Shown: positions 1 through 11,850, counted from the first letter of the stretch. The stretch: 64,000 nucleotides of DNA from Psychrobacter fulvigenes (GCF_904846155.1 NZ_CAJGZP010000001.1:372001-436000); one strand, 5' to 3'. Notes: generated by a model not told the origin, from the letters alone. Translations and numbers: made by a program.

Positions 1-141
1 ACCCCAGCTTTTCATACTGTCTTGACGGGCTTTGATGTCAGGGCTAGCAGGACTGCTACATGCTGACAGACCAAGCGCTGCGGCTACTAGGGTAATGCCA
101 AAGATGGACTTTAGTGAGGTGTTGGTTTGAACCTTTACCAT
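1..141 (-). CDS. Lipoprotein, 5' part only, cytochrome c'-like
   Basis: The gene runs off the left edge, so only the first 47 codons are visible. It starts with ATG at 141 behind GGAG. The product begins with a basic stretch, a hydrophobic segment and a lipobox ending LSAC at about residue 26, so it should be a lipid-anchored envelope protein. The mature part starts SSPASPDIKARQDSMKSWG. The spacing of R-Q-x-x-M-K resembles the first helix of cytochrome c'/c556 proteins, but the haem-binding CxxCH would lie outside the window. The lipoprotein call is firm; the cytochrome call is a guess from a few residues. Confidence 0.6.
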   Translation of the reverse strand, partial: MVKVQTNTSLKSIFGITLVAAALGLSACSSPASPDIKARQDSMKSWG

Positions 142-357
142 AGGAATAACTCCTTTATGTGTTGCTATTGATTAATAAGCACTTAAATAATTGGCGCGTA
201 AGTAAATGCCGGCCTCCAAATTAAATGGCGATAACATGTTGTTTAACATTAACCATCTTTTAAAAGTGATTTTATAAAAACCACCTTGCTTAAATGACTA
301 TTGTAGATAAATTATCTACTAATATGACCATAATTGGTATAAATGATGTAGTTTATG

Positions 358-1386
<1,029 letters not shown>

Positions 1387-1417
1387 TTAAGGCCAATGAC
1401 GTCCTTTATCTTAACGT

Positions 1418-2092
1418 TCATTTATTGAGGTGAGCCTCGGTATAAAACTCTTTATCAAGTAAGTGCCCCATACGGTCACGCTTGGTCGCTAAATACTCAG
1501 CATTCATGTCATTGACTCCGACCACTGAAGGCACGCGCTCAGTGACATTGATCCCATGATCCGTTAAATAAGCGACTTTGTCAGGGTTGTTGGTGATGAG
1601 GCGTACCTCGTCGACACCGACATGTGCCAGCATCGGCCCGCACATATCATAAATACGCGCATCTGCAGGCAAGCCAAGCATCAGATTGGCATCAAGCGTA
1701 TCATGACCTTGATCTTGCAAGGCATAAGCACGTATCTTATTGGTCAAGCCAATGCCGCGACCTTCTTGGCGCAAGTACAAGATAGCGCCGCAGCCAGAGG
1801 CCTGTATCGCTTGCATGGCAGTATTTAGCTGTGGCCCGCAGTCGCACTTTAAGGAGCTAAAAGCATCCCCTGTCAAGCACTCAGAGTGAATGCGCACTAA
1901 TGGGGCGGGACGCTGTGACAGCTCGTCGTCTTTTTTGTCCAAGGTAGCATCAAGCTCTATGTCTTGATCGACCACAGGCAGGCCGACAGTGAGCATGACA
2001 TGCTCCTGACCGTCTTGATTCTCAAAGACATGAAGATCAAACTTGCCATGACGAGTGGGCAACTTAGCACTAGTAATAAATTGATATGACAT
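1418..2092 (-). CDS. ribA: GTP cyclohydrolase II
   Basis: RibA opens GTP to 2,5-diamino-6-ribosylamino-pyrimidinone phosphate, the first step of riboflavin synthesis. The 224-residue protein contains the zinc ligands in [15 protein letters not shown] and the catalytic segment [10 protein letters not shown], both typical of RibA. It is the single-domain form, not fused to a RibB domain. The length is slightly above the 195-200 usual, through a short insertion around residue 50 ([10 protein letters not shown]). The ATG at 2092 follows AGGA at good spacing. I looked for an FMN riboswitch upstream and saw none. Confidence 0.96.
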   Translation of the reverse strand: MSYQFITSAKLPTRHGKFDLHVFENQDGQEHVMLTVGLPVVDQDIELDATLDKKDDELSQRPAPLVRIHSECLTGDAFSSLKCDCGPQLNTAMQAIQASGCGAILYLRQEGRGIGLTNKIRAYALQDQGHDTLDANLMLGLPADARIYDMCGPMLAHVGVDEVRLITNNPDKVAYLTDHGINVTERVPSVVGVNDMNAEYLATKRDRMGHLLDKEFYTEAHLNK

Positions 2093-2578
2093 TAATGTCC
2101 TGCGATAGACTGATCATCGTGATAGTAGATGGTGTAGTCATAGTCATGTCGTGATAACTATGGTGATATGGTTGTATAATGCTAGCAAAAATAGCATGTT
2201 AGTCGTATTTGCGAGAAAAACACACAAAGTTCACAGACTACGCACGATGATTAAAGCGACTGTTTAAAAAAAATGCTATTATGCCATACTATTTTAATGG
2301 ATACAGTGACAAGTCTTTGTCCTTACATTACTGTATCGTCATTAGCGCATAGTGAGCTCACATTTTACTGAGAAACAAAGATGTGGCTATACTCATGCAA
2401 AATCGAATAACACAATGACGATGCGTCAACCACGTCTTAACTTATCCTTGATAATCATACATCGTTTGTGATTATTGAGAGTTGGATTATCCCATACTAC
2501 CTTATCAATACGGTAAGGCAGGGTGGTGATATGTTAAGGTAGCATCTTGTCAGCAGATTGGTAGGTATCGTACGATTT
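2093..2578. other. Divergent ribA/dxs intergenic region
   Basis: This 486-bp region separates ribA and dxs and must hold both promoters. A TATAAT hexamer stands at 2175-2180 on the + strand, overlapping a small hairpin (ATGCTA/TAGCAT, about 2179-2198), but it lacks a good -35 box. A short CCTTA/TAAGG palindrome lies near 2500-2518. No conserved riboswitch or RNA gene was recognised. Confidence 0.4.
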
Positions 2579-4657
2579 ATGCAGCAGACATCTTATTCCA
2601 CACAGTCTTGGTCTTCACCTGCGTCGCTCTCTACGCCATCAGCTACCGACTCTGCTGCACACTTATCTGGCTTGCAACAGACCTTCGAGCAGATACCGCG
2701 TACGCGTCCTGACACGCCACTACTCGACGCTATTGATGCACCGTTAGACCTAAAAGCACTCACTACAGATCAGCTGATTACTTTGGCTGATGAGCTGCGC
2801 TTGTTTTTATTATATTCAGCAGGCCAAAGTGGTGGGCATTTTGGTGCAAACTTAGGCGTGATCGAGCTGACCATTGCGTTACATTATTTATTAGATGCTC
2901 CTAACGACCAGATTATTTGGGATGTGGGTCATCAAGCTTATGCGCATAAAGTCTTGACCGGACGTCGTGACAAGCTTGGCAGTATCCGCTCAAAAGAAGG
3001 TCTGACTGCGTTTCCTGAGCGTGCTGAGTCTATTTATGACACTTTTGGTGTTGGTCATTCTTCAACCTCTATTTCAGCAGGTCTGGGAATGAGCTTGGCG
3101 CTGCGCTATCAAGGTCGTCCGCAGACCGTCGCTTGTGTGATAGGTGACGGTGCGATGACAGGTGGCATGGCCTTTGAAGCCATGAATGACGCTGCACAAC
3201 AAGACGCTGATTTATTAGTCGTTCTAAATGACAATGATATGTCGATATCCTGCTCTATTGGCGGTTTTTCAAGACATTCAGCGATGCTTTGGGAGTCAGG
3301 TTATCAGGTCGATATCTCAGATGAAGGTGAGCCATTAATCCGCCGTCGCCCAGATATGCGGGCTTATGATAGACGCAAGCGTCATAGTGAGCAGCGCAAT
3401 GTACCGCAATTAGAAGACAACTTATTCAAAGCCATAGGCTTTACTTATTTTGGCCCGTTTGATGGTCATGACATGCCTGAGCTGCTGCGAGTATTATCGC
3501 TAGCGAAGCAAGTGTCTGGACCTGTATTGGTACATATTTATACCACTAAAGGTAAAGGTTTTGCTCCTGCTGAGGCTGATCCAGTCGGTTATCATGCGAT
3601 TAGCAAGTTACCTGTAGAAGAGGTAGCGAAGACTGACTCAAAGAAAGACAACGCTGCTGATACTATGGTGCCGGCACTGAAGTATTCGCAAGTGTTTGGT
3701 CAGTTCTTATGTGACAAAGCTGCTGAGGATGACAAGCTGCTCGCTATTACCCCTGCTATGGAAGAAGGCTCGGGTATGATTGACTTTGCGCGTCATTTCC
3801 CTGAGCGTTTCTTTGATGTGGCGATTGCTGAGCAACATGCAGTGACACTCGCAGGCGGTATGGCTACTCAAGGCGTCAAGCCAGTTGTGGCTATTTACTC
3901 CACCTTTTTGCAGCGTGGTTACGATCAGCTTATTCATGATGTTGCCCTACAAGACCTTGATGTGACTTTTGCTATCGATCGAGCAGGCTTGGTTGGTGAA
4001 GATGGCGCCACTCATGCGGGCGTGTTTGACTTGGCTTTTTTGCGCTGTGTGCCCAATATGCTAATCGCCACGCCAAAAGATGAAAATGAGTGCTATCACT
4101 TATTGAATACTTGCTATGAGTACCAAGGTAGCACCGCAGTACGCTACCCACGTGGCACAGGTACTGGTGCGATGATCAGCCGCCCAGCGCAGAGCTATAA
4201 AGTAGGTCAAGCGGTCGTAGAGTCAGTCTTAGGGCAAGCAAACGCCCCTAAGAAGCTTGCGCTGCTCGCATTCGGGACGATGGTAGCCACTGCGGAGCAA
4301 GCGGCCCAAACTCTGACATCTGACGATGTGAAATCCGATTGTCAGGTGCAGGTCGTTAATATGCGCTGGGTGAAGCCATTAGATACCAATTTGCTTGAGA
4401 CTTTGCTTGAGCAAGGCGTCACCCATATAGCAACCCTAGAAGAGCATATGATCATGGGCGGGGCTGGTAGTGCTGTCAATGAGTACTTGCTTAATGCGTC
4501 TCCAGCCTTTGCCACTAGCCGTCCCGCTATTTGTAATATTGGTATTCCAGATCGTTTTATCGCCCATGGTTCACAGGCAGAGCAGTTAGCGGATTGTGGC
4601 CTTGACGTGAGCGGTGTGGTTATTCAGCTACAGCAGCTATTGTCTGAAAAAGCATAG
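2579..4657 (+). CDS. dxs: 1-deoxy-D-xylulose-5-phosphate synthase
   Basis: DXS condenses pyruvate and glyceraldehyde 3-phosphate with thiamine diphosphate, the entry step of the MEP isoprenoid pathway and of thiamine/pyridoxal precursor supply. Visible blocks are [26 protein letters not shown], the ThDP motif [16 protein letters not shown], and the transketolase-like C-terminal half with [11 protein letters not shown] and GEDGATHAG. At 692 residues it exceeds the usual 620-640, because of an N-terminal extension of about 45 residues and a lysine/aspartate-rich insert near residue 355. A TTG at 2558 is in frame, but I prefer ATG 2579, which has a weak GGTAGG upstream. Confidence 0.96.
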   Translation: MQQTSYSTQSWSSPASLSTPSATDSAAHLSGLQQTFEQIPRTRPDTPLLDAIDAPLDLKALTTDQLITLADELRLFLLYSAGQSGGHFGANLGVIELTIALHYLLDAPNDQIIWDVGHQAYAHKVLTGRRDKLGSIRSKEGLTAFPERAESIYDTFGVGHSSTSISAGLGMSLALRYQGRPQTVACVIGDGAMTGGMAFEAMNDAAQQDADLLVVLNDNDMSISCSIGGFSRHSAMLWESGYQVDISDEGEPLIRRRPDMRAYDRRKRHSEQRNVPQLEDNLFKAIGFTYFGPFDGHDMPELLRVLSLAKQVSGPVLVHIYTTKGKGFAPAEADPVGYHAISKLPVEEVAKTDSKKDNAADTMVPALKYSQVFGQFLCDKAAEDDKLLAITPAMEEGSGMIDFARHFPERFFDVAIAEQHAVTLAGGMATQGVKPVVAIYSTFLQRGYDQLIHDVALQDLDVTFAIDRAGLVGEDGATHAGVFDLAFLRCVPNMLIATPKDENECYHLLNTCYEYQGSTAVRYPRGTGTGAMISRPAQSYKVGQAVVESVLGQANAPKKLALLAFGTMVATAEQAAQTLTSDDVKSDCQVQVVNMRWVKPLDTNLLETLLEQGVTHIATLEEHMIMGGAGSAVNEYLLNASPAFATSRPAICNIGIPDRFIAHGSQAEQLADCGLDVSGVVIQLQQLLSEKA

Positions 4658-5026
4658 ATGTATTAAGTGGATAGAAAAGGTTAAGTAAACAGAGAAAGCT
4701 TTAAGATACCTCGAGAAAAATAAAACTCCGATTAATCGAAGTATGATTTGACCAAAAATATTTAAAATGTCGTAACGCCTGCTTGCCGCAGGTGCTCATT
4801 GTTTTACAGCTTACGTAGTTTGTGATGGCAACCATGAAAGATGGTAAGCTTGGTGTTTTTGATTTTTCTTATTTCGTGTTTTTAGTATGCTGTTAGCAGT
4901 GTTTTTAGGTTGTAGAGAAGTAAGGTAATACAGTGGACAATCGTTCTGCTGTTTACGAGTATATAGGCAATATTAGTAGTTCTCATTCTTTCGTTTTTAT
5001 TCATTCATTAAGCAGATAGGTTATTT
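4658..5026. other. Intergenic region dxs-suhB
   Basis: These 369 bp contain no convincing ORF. A near-palindrome (ACTCCGATTAATCGAAGT, about 4725-4742) could be part of the dxs terminator but has no T-run. The remainder is AT-rich and probably carries the suhB promoter; I could not place one with confidence. Confidence 0.3.
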
Positions 5027-5854
5027 ATGGAACCCATGGTCGTCATCGCAGCGCGTACTGCCGAAAAAGTTGGTGCAGAAATTTTATACGCGCATCAAAA
5101 CCGCCACAAAGTCGAGTTTGAGACGGAGTCAAAAGGTCTCGATGGCTTGGTAACACGCATCGACCGCTATAGTGAAGAGCTGACCATAGCCACACTAAAA
5201 AACAGCTATCCGAATCACTCGTTTTTGGGTGAAGAGTTTGGGATGCAAGAAGGCCAAGGCGAAGATGCTGATTGGTGCTGGATTATTGATCCGCTAGATG
5301 GTACCAAAAACTTCGTTTATGGCGTACCGCATTTCTGTGTATCGATAGCCGTGCAGCATAAAGGCGTGACGCAACATGGTGTGGTCTACGATCCAATTCG
5401 TGATGAGATGTTCTCTGCCAGTCGCGGTAAAGGTGCTCGTTTGAATCAGCGCCGTATCAGCGTTGGTGAGCGTAAAACCATTGATGGTGGCTTATTTACG
5501 ACTGGGCATCCTCTTGAGCGCAAGCGTGATGGTCAAGTCATCTCTTATGCCAAAGAGCATTTTGAGAGTTTACAAAAGGTCGCTGAGGCAGGTGGTCAAA
5601 CTCGCCGTTTAGGATCAGCAGCACTTGATTTGTGTTATGTGGCTGCAGGCCGTTTTGATGGTTACTTTGAGATGTCTATCAAGCCGTGGGACATCGCAGC
5701 GGGTGAGCTGATCGTATCAGAGGCACGCGGTGTGGTCGTTGATCATACAGGTGCACACAACTCTATGACCTCAGGCTCTATCTTTGCTTGTAATGTGAAG
5801 CTATTGAAGCCATTGATGCAAGTGGTCGTGCCAACATGGCGTGATGTAGTATAA
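5027..5854 (+). CDS. suhB: Inositol-1-monophosphatase family protein
   Basis: This is a Mg2+-dependent phosphatase of the IMPase family. In enterobacteria SuhB also acts in ribosomal RNA antitermination. The 275 residues carry the metal-binding motifs GEEFG (about 67), DPLDGTKNF (about 88-96) and WDIAAGELIVSEA near the C-terminus, all intact. ATG 5027 follows TAGG at normal spacing. It is a single gene ending at a strong bidirectional terminator. Confidence 0.95.
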   Translation: MEPMVVIAARTAEKVGAEILYAHQNRHKVEFETESKGLDGLVTRIDRYSEELTIATLKNSYPNHSFLGEEFGMQEGQGEDADWCWIIDPLDGTKNFVYGVPHFCVSIAVQHKGVTQHGVVYDPIRDEMFSASRGKGARLNQRRISVGERKTIDGGLFTTGHPLERKRDGQVISYAKEHFESLQKVAEAGGQTRRLGSAALDLCYVAAGRFDGYFEMSIKPWDIAAGELIVSEARGVVVDHTGAHNSMTSGSIFACNVKLLKPLMQVVVPTWRDVV

Positions 5855-5894
5855 GCCAATGACAAAGCTGTAAGTCTGTCAGACTCACGAATGT

Positions 5895-5929
5895 AAAAAA
5901 GCTGGTTCCGTTATGGAGCCAGCTTTTTT
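5895..5929. terminator. Bidirectional intrinsic terminator suhB / wax synthase
   Basis: A-run, then GCTGGTTCC, loop GTTAT, GGAGCCAGC and a T-run form a 15-bp stem with one G-T pair. A-tract and T-tract on either side let it work for both convergent genes. Confidence 0.9.
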
Positions 5930-5957
5930 ATTGCGCTATGGTTCTTGTCTGGTTTGG

Positions 5958-7358
5958 CTAGTCACGAAGCCCCAACCCTGACGGTAACTCGTTGCTGGTG
6001 CGTTCTAGTAGCTGTAACTCTTCTTCTATCAACAAGAGCATGTCTTGCACATGAGGCAAGGTCTTGCTACAAGCAGTGATACCAAACTCAATCTTATCCA
6101 AATAACTGGCAAGCGTAATATTCATGGCTTGTCCGTTAAATACAACAGAAGCTGGATACAAGGCTTGCAGACGTGCACCATTCCAATACAATGGCTTTTC
6201 AGAGCCAGGAACGTTGGAGATGATCAGGTTAAAGGCTTGTTTTTTTGGAAAGAGGCCAGTCGCCAGATTGATACCTTCCCACGCATAGGCGATGGCGCTG
6301 TAGTTGATGACTTGCGCTTGGGTCATACGTCTAAAGCGGCGTTTACCATTATTCATACTGCGATGAATCAGCTTCATTCGGCGCATTGGGTCGTCTAGAT
6401 GTGTGCCCAAATTGGCCAACACAAATGAGAGCTGATTGCCTGCTGTGCTGTTATCACTGCGTAGTGACATCGGCACAAACGCAATCAATGGCTTGGTAGG
6501 CAAGGCCTTCATCGATATTAAGTAGCGACGGATGGCACCAGCACAAACAGCAAGCACCACATCGTTTCTACTCACCTCTAACTTATCAGCAATATCATGA
6601 AAGCGCTTGATGTCATAAGACTGAGCCGCTATCCGCCGTGAAGCAGATATACGCTTGTTCAATATGCTCATGGGCGCGTCAAACGTACCGACATAGTCGT
6701 CATCACCATAGTTTTTTAGATTATCCATCAACTCTGTAAATACAGGCTTGATGGTGGATAGTTGCTCTTTTACAATTCCAAAGGCCGAGCGTTTGGCAGG
6801 TGATGCAGCGTTGATTTGGTTGCGATGGCGAGCTACTAACGACCAGACTGGCAGAGTGACTGTTTCGGTCGGTGATTGTGATAGCGTCTTTTGCAGTAGG
6901 CGCATGGCGGCGATACCATCAACTAGAGAGTGGTGAATCTTGAAATATAATGCGAAACGCTCAGGGCCATCTTCGGTATCTGGTTGCACGCCTTCAATCA
7001 CATGGCATTCCCATAGTGGCATAGCACGGTCAAGCAGGCGTCCATGCTCTCTTGAAACATACATAAGCAGTTCGCGCACGCGGGCAGGCTTGGGCAGGGC
7101 GACATGGTGAAAGTGATGCTCAACATCAAAGTGTTTATCTTCTTTCCAAAAAATCAGATTCTCAAGCACTTGGTTAAATGGAAAGCTTGGTGGTACCTCA
7201 GAGTTTTGCATCTGCTTGACCAACTCGTAAACAAAATTATGCTCGGCACCCTGAGCGTCTTCGGGCAACTCAAACAAGAACAAACCGCCCACATGCATCG
7301 GCTGTTTACGCGATTCAAGAATTAAAAATAGCTGATCAACTGCTGTCAAAAGTCGCAT
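5958..7358 (-). CDS. Wax ester synthase / acyl-CoA:diacylglycerol acyltransferase
   Basis: This is a WS/DGAT-family protein that esterifies fatty alcohols or diacylglycerol with acyl-CoA, making neutral-lipid storage material at the inner membrane. The 466-residue length is typical. The catalytic HHxxxDG motif is present as HHSLVDG at residues 142-148, preceded by PLWECHVIEG. The C-terminal block NLIISNVPGSEKPLYWNG is also characteristic. The ATG at 7358 follows AAAGGA. Such enzymes are common in Acinetobacter and Psychrobacter. It is a single-gene unit convergent with suhB. Substrate preference cannot be read from the sequence. Confidence 0.95.
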   Translation of the reverse strand: MRLLTAVDQLFLILESRKQPMHVGGLFLFELPEDAQGAEHNFVYELVKQMQNSEVPPSFPFNQVLENLIFWKEDKHFDVEHHFHHVALPKPARVRELLMYVSREHGRLLDRAMPLWECHVIEGVQPDTEDGPERFALYFKIHHSLVDGIAAMRLLQKTLSQSPTETVTLPVWSLVARHRNQINAASPAKRSAFGIVKEQLSTIKPVFTELMDNLKNYGDDDYVGTFDAPMSILNKRISASRRIAAQSYDIKRFHDIADKLEVSRNDVVLAVCAGAIRRYLISMKALPTKPLIAFVPMSLRSDNSTAGNQLSFVLANLGTHLDDPMRRMKLIHRSMNNGKRRFRRMTQAQVINYSAIAYAWEGINLATGLFPKKQAFNLIISNVPGSEKPLYWNGARLQALYPASVVFNGQAMNITLASYLDKIEFGITACSKTLPHVQDMLLLIEEELQLLERTSNELPSGLGLRD

Positions 7359-7423
7359 AATAAGTCCTTTTATGGCGATAAATAATGGGTAATGAGCTAT
7401 TCATATTCACCATATAAGCGCCT

Positions 7424-7491
7424 ACTTAAATGATTACTACCTTATAGAATTGCTAATATCTTAAATAATTACTGATACCTTAAATGATTAC
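7424..7491. repeat. Three spaced copies of a 13-mer upstream of the wax synthase gene
   Basis: CTTAAATGATTAC occurs at 7424-7436 and 7479-7491, with a one-mismatch copy (CTTAAATAATTAC) at 7460-7472. They lie 65-135 bp upstream of the wax synthase start. They might be operator sites; that is inference only. Confidence 0.5.
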
Positions 7492-7616
7492 GACAACAAG
7501 GCGTCTATACAAATATAGACTGCTGTGTCCAAGCTTTATAATTGTGTTTTATAAATATTTTGTATATGGAGCATAAGTTAAGTACCAGTGCGTAAATATC
7601 AGTACACTCTCATAAG

Positions 7617-8444
7617 CTACTGAAAAAAGTAGCCAGTCTGCGGTGAGCTGGCAGCTGCCATCTTGCGCATCGGCATACGGCCTGCCAAAAACGCCTCACG
7701 ACCTGCCCAAATGGCATGTTTCATTGCTTGTGCCATCAGCACTGGATTTTGTGCATTGGCAATGGCTGAGTTCATCAGTACGCCATCGCAGCCAAGCTCC
7801 ATCGCGATCGCCGCATCGGATGCTGTGCCAACGCCTGCATCCACTAACACAGGTACTTTGGCGTTTTCGATGATGAGGCTTAAGGTATGACGATTGAGCA
7901 GCCCAAGGCCAGAGCCGATAAGGCTGCCAAGAGGCATAATGGCGACGCAGCCCATGCTCTCAAGCTCTTGTGCAACGATAGGGTCATCTGAAGTATATAC
8001 CATCACCTCAAAACCATCATCAACCAGTACTTGTGCCGCTTTTAATGTTTCCATTACATTAGGGTAGAGGGTTTTTTCATCACCCAATACTTCAAGCTTG
8101 ACTAGATTATGCCCGCCTAATAGCTCGCGAGCAAGCTTACAAGTACGAACCGCTGTTTCGGCATCAAAACAACCCGCAGTATTGGGTAAAATGGTATATT
8201 TATCAGGTGAAATCACATCCAGTAAATTTGGCTCATTACTGTTTTGACCAATATTAGTACGACGAATGGCAACCGTCACAATCTCTGCCTCTGAAGCGGC
8301 AATGGCAGCACCAGTTTCATTCATGTCTTTATACTTACCAGTACCTACCAGTAAACGTGACGAAAATGTGCGACTACCCACCGTAAAGGTATCTTGAGGA
8401 AGTGCTAGGCTTTCAGTAGTAGTTTGGGATAGAGCTTGTGACAT
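7617..8444 (-). CDS. thiG: Thiazole synthase
   Basis: ThiG forms the thiazole phosphate ring of thiamine from deoxyxylulose phosphate, dehydroglycine and ThiS-thiocarboxylate. The TIM-barrel protein carries [10 protein letters not shown] near the N-terminus, the Schiff-base lysine in [17 protein letters not shown], and the phosphate-binding [14 protein letters not shown] and [12 protein letters not shown]. The in-frame ATG at 8495 has no ribosome site. ATG 8444 (MSQALSQ) follows AGGA and gives 275 residues, close to the family length. No thiS lies beside it and no TPP-riboswitch motif was seen upstream. Confidence 0.95.
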   Translation of the reverse strand: MSQALSQTTTESLALPQDTFTVGSRTFSSRLLVGTGKYKDMNETGAAIAASEAEIVTVAIRRTNIGQNSNEPNLLDVISPDKYTILPNTAGCFDAETAVRTCKLARELLGGHNLVKLEVLGDEKTLYPNVMETLKAAQVLVDDGFEVMVYTSDDPIVAQELESMGCVAIMPLGSLIGSGLGLLNRHTLSLIIENAKVPVLVDAGVGTASDAAIAMELGCDGVLMNSAIANAQNPVLMAQAMKHAIWAGREAFLAGRMPMRKMAAASSPQTGYFFQ

Positions 8445-8693
8445 ATCTGGAATCCTGATAATAGACGGACTATAAAAGATAAAAGCGTCATTCAATAAGT
8501 AAACAACAAATATAGAGTAAAGCGCTAAAGGTCATTCAAATGGCCAACGCCTGCTCATCTCATCATAAAATGGCGCAAAAGCCTTGCGAATCACGCAAAG
8601 CAAAATGTTATTATAACAAACTCATCAGCGCTTACTGACAAACTTTAACCAGTTTAACGCATTCACGTATTTTATTTTTATCAGGTCGTCTTT

Positions 8694-10235
8694 ATGATGC
8701 AACTGCCGTACAGTTTTGCAAAACGTCATCAGCTTTTGCTTGTTTTGGCCATGGACCCTGAGCTGCCGCCGACGTTGGTTTTAACCAAAGCGACGCCGCT
8801 ATCAGCTATCAATGAAGCGGTGCGGTTTTTGCAGCAGCAAGGCGTTCGTGGCGTACCGACGTACGAAAGTGTCAGCCCAGATGAGTTTGAAAAACGTCTG
8901 AATGCCGCTTATGCAGGCAATACAGGCGAATCACAGCATATTGCCGCTGGACTAGAAGATCATCCTGATTTGGACAGCTTAGCAGACAGCGTGCCTGAGA
9001 CTGAAGATTTGATGGATCAGCAAGATGATGCGCCCATTATTCGTCTGATTAATGCGCTGTTGTCCGAAGCCATTCGTCTCAATGCCTCAGACATTCATAT
9101 CGAAACTTTTGAGAAGCGGCTAGTGGTACGCTTTCGTGTCGATGGTGAGCTCAAAGAAATCATCACGCCAAAACGCCAACTGGCACCGCTCTTGGTATCA
9201 CGTATTAAAGTGATGGCCAAACTCGATATCGCCGAAAAGCGCGTACCGCAAGATGGGCGTATCAGTTTGCGGTTGGCAGGGCGTGAGGTCGATGTGCGTG
9301 TCTCTACGCTACCTTCAAGCTTTGGTGAACGCGTGGTGATGCGGCTGTTGGATAAACAAGCAGGGCGCTTAAATATGACGTACCTTGGGCTTTCGGATAA
9401 TGATTATACTGAGCTCAAACGCTTGATTCACCGTCCACACGGTATTATTTTGGTGACTGGTCCGACGGGTTCAGGTAAGACCACCACGCTGTATGCGGCA
9501 CTGACCGACCTCAATGATCAAACGCGTAATATCTTGACCGCTGAAGATCCTATTGAGTTTCAGCTAGACGGTATCGGGCAGACGCAAGTGAATAATAAAG
9601 TTGATATGACCTTTGCCAAAAGCTTACGGGCGATGCTACGTCAAGATCCCGACGTGGTAATGGTTGGTGAAATTCGAGATATTGAAACCGCTGAAATCGC
9701 GGTACAAGCGTCATTGACGGGGCATTTGGTATTATCAACCTTGCATACCAATACGGCTATTGGTGCGGTGACGCGTTTGCAAGACATGGGTGTGGAACCA
9801 TTTTTATTGTCATCGTCATTGATCGGTGTGGTTGCGCAGCGCTTGGTGCGGACACTGTGCTCACATTGCCATACATGGCAAGCAGCGGATACTGAACAAG
9901 CCAAACTGTTTAGCGAGATTGGGGTAGAGGTAGGTGCGGAGAGTTTGACAAATAAATCGATCAACTTACCCACGCCAGTCGGCTGTGATAAATGCAATCA
10001 GTCTGGCTTTAAAGGCCGTACAGCGATATATGAGGTCGTGCCTGTTGACGACACGTTACGGCGGATGATTCATAGCAATACCGCAGAGTACGAGCTAGAA
10101 GACTATGCCAGACAAAAGACCCCGTCCATTCGTGCCGATGGATTGCATAAAGTGATCGCAGGACGGACAACTTTGGAGGAGGTGCTGCGAGTGACCAAAG
10201 AGAGCGCTGTCATCGATGACACGATACTTGGGTAA
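8694..10235 (+). CDS. gspE: Type II secretion ATPase GspE
   Basis: GspE is the cytoplasmic hexameric ATPase that powers the type II secretion pseudopilus. The 513 residues contain a short N-terminal domain, then DASDIHIE, Walker [11 protein letters not shown] (about 254), the Asp box, Walker [11 protein letters not shown] (about 319) and a His box (LSTLHTNTA). A four-cysteine zinc site follows: CSHC near residue 389 and CDKC about 45 residues later. The zinc site and the length fit GspE rather than PilT. The gene stands alone; gspF and gspG are 7 and 10 kb away. Confidence 0.93.
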   Translation: MMQLPYSFAKRHQLLLVLAMDPELPPTLVLTKATPLSAINEAVRFLQQQGVRGVPTYESVSPDEFEKRLNAAYAGNTGESQHIAAGLEDHPDLDSLADSVPETEDLMDQQDDAPIIRLINALLSEAIRLNASDIHIETFEKRLVVRFRVDGELKEIITPKRQLAPLLVSRIKVMAKLDIAEKRVPQDGRISLRLAGREVDVRVSTLPSSFGERVVMRLLDKQAGRLNMTYLGLSDNDYTELKRLIHRPHGIILVTGPTGSGKTTTLYAALTDLNDQTRNILTAEDPIEFQLDGIGQTQVNNKVDMTFAKSLRAMLRQDPDVVMVGEIRDIETAEIAVQASLTGHLVLSTLHTNTAIGAVTRLQDMGVEPFLLSSSLIGVVAQRLVRTLCSHCHTWQAADTEQAKLFSEIGVEVGAESLTNKSINLPTPVGCDKCNQSGFKGRTAIYEVVPVDDTLRRMIHSNTAEYELEDYARQKTPSIRADGLHKVIAGRTTLEEVLRVTKESAVIDDTILG

Positions 10236-10253
10236 AATGCTTAGATAGGAAAA

Positions 10254-10269
10254 TGAGGACACGGCCTAG
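10254..10269. repeat. Solitary copy of a GAGGACACG-type inverted-repeat end
   Basis: TGAGGACACGGCCTAG differs by one base from the right arm and flank of the small inverted-repeat element at 15696-15755. It looks like an isolated end of the same (IS-derived?) sequence. Confidence 0.45.
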
Positions 10270-10278
10270 CATCTAAAA

Positions 10279-10312
10279 AAATAACTGACTATAAAAGCCA
10301 GTTATTTGATTT
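10279..10312. terminator. Bidirectional terminator gspE / ridA-like gene
   Basis: AAATAACTG and CAGTTATTT form a 9-bp stem around an 11-base loop, with A- and T-rich flanks, between two convergent genes. Confidence 0.7.
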
Positions 10313-10338
10313 TAATGCTATAAAGCTGCACGTTGCTA

Positions 10339-10833
10339 TTATTTTGCCGCGATACATTCAACTTCAACATTGGCACCGACGGCCAAGTCTTTTACCGCAA
10401 ACGCTGAGCGTACTGGATAAGGTTTGGCAAGTTCCGCTTTATAGACTTCATTAAACGCGTTAAAGTCGTTTATATCGGTCAGCATGACCATACACTTAAC
10501 AAGGTCTGACTTTTTATAGCCATACTGTAGCAATACCCCATTGATATTATCTAATACTTGCTTGGTCTCTGCTTCAATACCACCTTCAACCAGTTTGCCG
10601 TCTTTAAAGCCAAGTTGCCCTGACATATATAAAGTATCTCCCACACGCACCGCGCTAGAGAATGGATACTCGCCACCACCACCCAGAAAAACAGGAGTGG
10701 ATTTGGTCATGGTTGCATTAGCCGCCGCTTTCTCTGGAGCAGCATGAGCGCTGATAGCCAGCCCTAATGAGCAGACGCCTACTAGTAACGCCTTAGATAA
10801 GTTTGCACTAACTTTCTTGGTAAACTTGGACAT
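10339..10833 (-). CDS. RidA/YjgF-family protein with signal peptide
   Basis: The RidA fold hydrolyses reactive enamine/imine intermediates. Here it is preceded by a clear Sec signal peptide: basic MSKFTKKVSANLSK, hydrophobic core ALLVGVCSLGLAIS, cleavage after AHA. The protein should therefore act in the periplasm. The core has GDTLYMSGQLGFKDG, the QVLDNINGVLLQYGY helix and PYPVRSAF, whose Arg corresponds to the substrate-carboxylate Arg of RidA. ATG 10833 is chosen over 10860 because AAGGAG sits just upstream. It is a single gene, convergent with gspE. Confidence 0.9.
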   Translation of the reverse strand: MSKFTKKVSANLSKALLVGVCSLGLAISAHAAPEKAAANATMTKSTPVFLGGGGEYPFSSAVRVGDTLYMSGQLGFKDGKLVEGGIEAETKQVLDNINGVLLQYGYKKSDLVKCMVMLTDINDFNAFNEVYKAELAKPYPVRSAFAVKDLAVGANVEVECIAAK

Positions 10834-10937
10834 CAATGTCTCCTTATTACTTAGGTTCACACCAGTATCGCATGATTGTGTAACTATTTTCCGTTAGTCG
10901 TTTGTTGTTCAGTATAGCCAATCCACTATAGTGGTGT

Positions 10938-11657
10938 TTAAGTCGCTGATTGTTCGTTTTGCTCAGCTTGAATGATGTTTTCCTCTACAAGTTTGTCCTG
11001 AGACTTTCCTTGACGGCGTGCTTCTAGTTCAGACTTAGGCACCCACGCCCATGTCATCTCAACGGTAATAGGGTCGCGCTCACTATCAGACTCACGATCA
11101 TTGATGACACACGGGATGACCATCTCACCTTTGGGCTGGTTCAAGATATCTAAGCGCTGCTCATCACTCAAAGTAGCAATGGCAGCAACCTGACCCTTCC
11201 TAAGAGGACGGTAAAAATTCACTGAGTAAGATTTGATCAATAACACACGGTCAGAAGGTAGGTTTAACCCCAAAATAAAGCCTGTGGCCGTTTCGGCAAG
11301 TAGCGTCACCGCGACTGCGTGGATTGAGCCGATATGGTTTTGTACCGCTTTATTATTGTTTAGACTGACCACGACCTGATTGGGATCGACCGTTTCGTAA
11401 TAGATGCCTGTGGTGCCCACATAAGGAACGACTTTGCCAAAAGCCTTAGATAAAATACTTGAGCGCGCGCCGGCAGGTAAATATTTGGTGACGGCCAGCA
11501 GCTTAGAAAACTGATTGTTGATCGGTTTGAGACTGCTTTTTGGCGCGTCATTTTGAGGGCTAAGCGCATCAGAGATCTTTTCTGGTAGGTTGGCTGGCAA
11601 CTCAGTCGGTATCTTCGCTGATAGCTTACCGGGTAATTTATTTAGTAATCCTGACAT
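10938..11657 (-). CDS. DUF4442 hotdog-fold protein
   Basis: Residues 70-200 resemble DUF4442/PaaI-like hotdog thioesterases: HIGSIHAVAVTLLAETATG corresponds to the helix-turn containing the usual active site, followed by SVNFYRPLRKG. The first 40 residues are unusual, a repetitive LP-x-KL/KI pattern (LPGKLSAKIPTELPANLPEK) that may form an amphipathic arm. The C-terminal 30 residues are charged. ATG 11657 follows GAGGA. Substrate unknown; a thioesterase role is family inference. Confidence 0.75.
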   Translation of the reverse strand: MSGLLNKLPGKLSAKIPTELPANLPEKISDALSPQNDAPKSSLKPINNQFSKLLAVTKYLPAGARSSILSKAFGKVVPYVGTTGIYYETVDPNQVVVSLNNNKAVQNHIGSIHAVAVTLLAETATGFILGLNLPSDRVLLIKSYSVNFYRPLRKGQVAAIATLSDEQRLDILNQPKGEMVIPCVINDRESDSERDPITVEMTWAWVPKSELEARRQGKSQDKLVEENIIQAEQNEQSAT

Positions 11658-11850
11658 AAAAGTTCCTCAAATTAACCTAATGGGACAGTAGTTAAGCAGC
11701 GTGCTATAAGTATTAGCAAGCAATAGCACACTTGGCTATGTTAGCATTAACCCGCATACGCCTGTCATTAATAACTTAAACTACCACGCTCAAAAAGTGC
11801 AATATAGCGCGTGCAAAATACAACAGACCTTATAAATGCTGAGTTGATCC

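Noticed and set aside
8445..8693. TPP riboswitch in front of thiG
   Set aside because: The conserved GCUGAGA and ACC...UGAUCUGGAUAAUGCCAGC segments are absent on the - strand.
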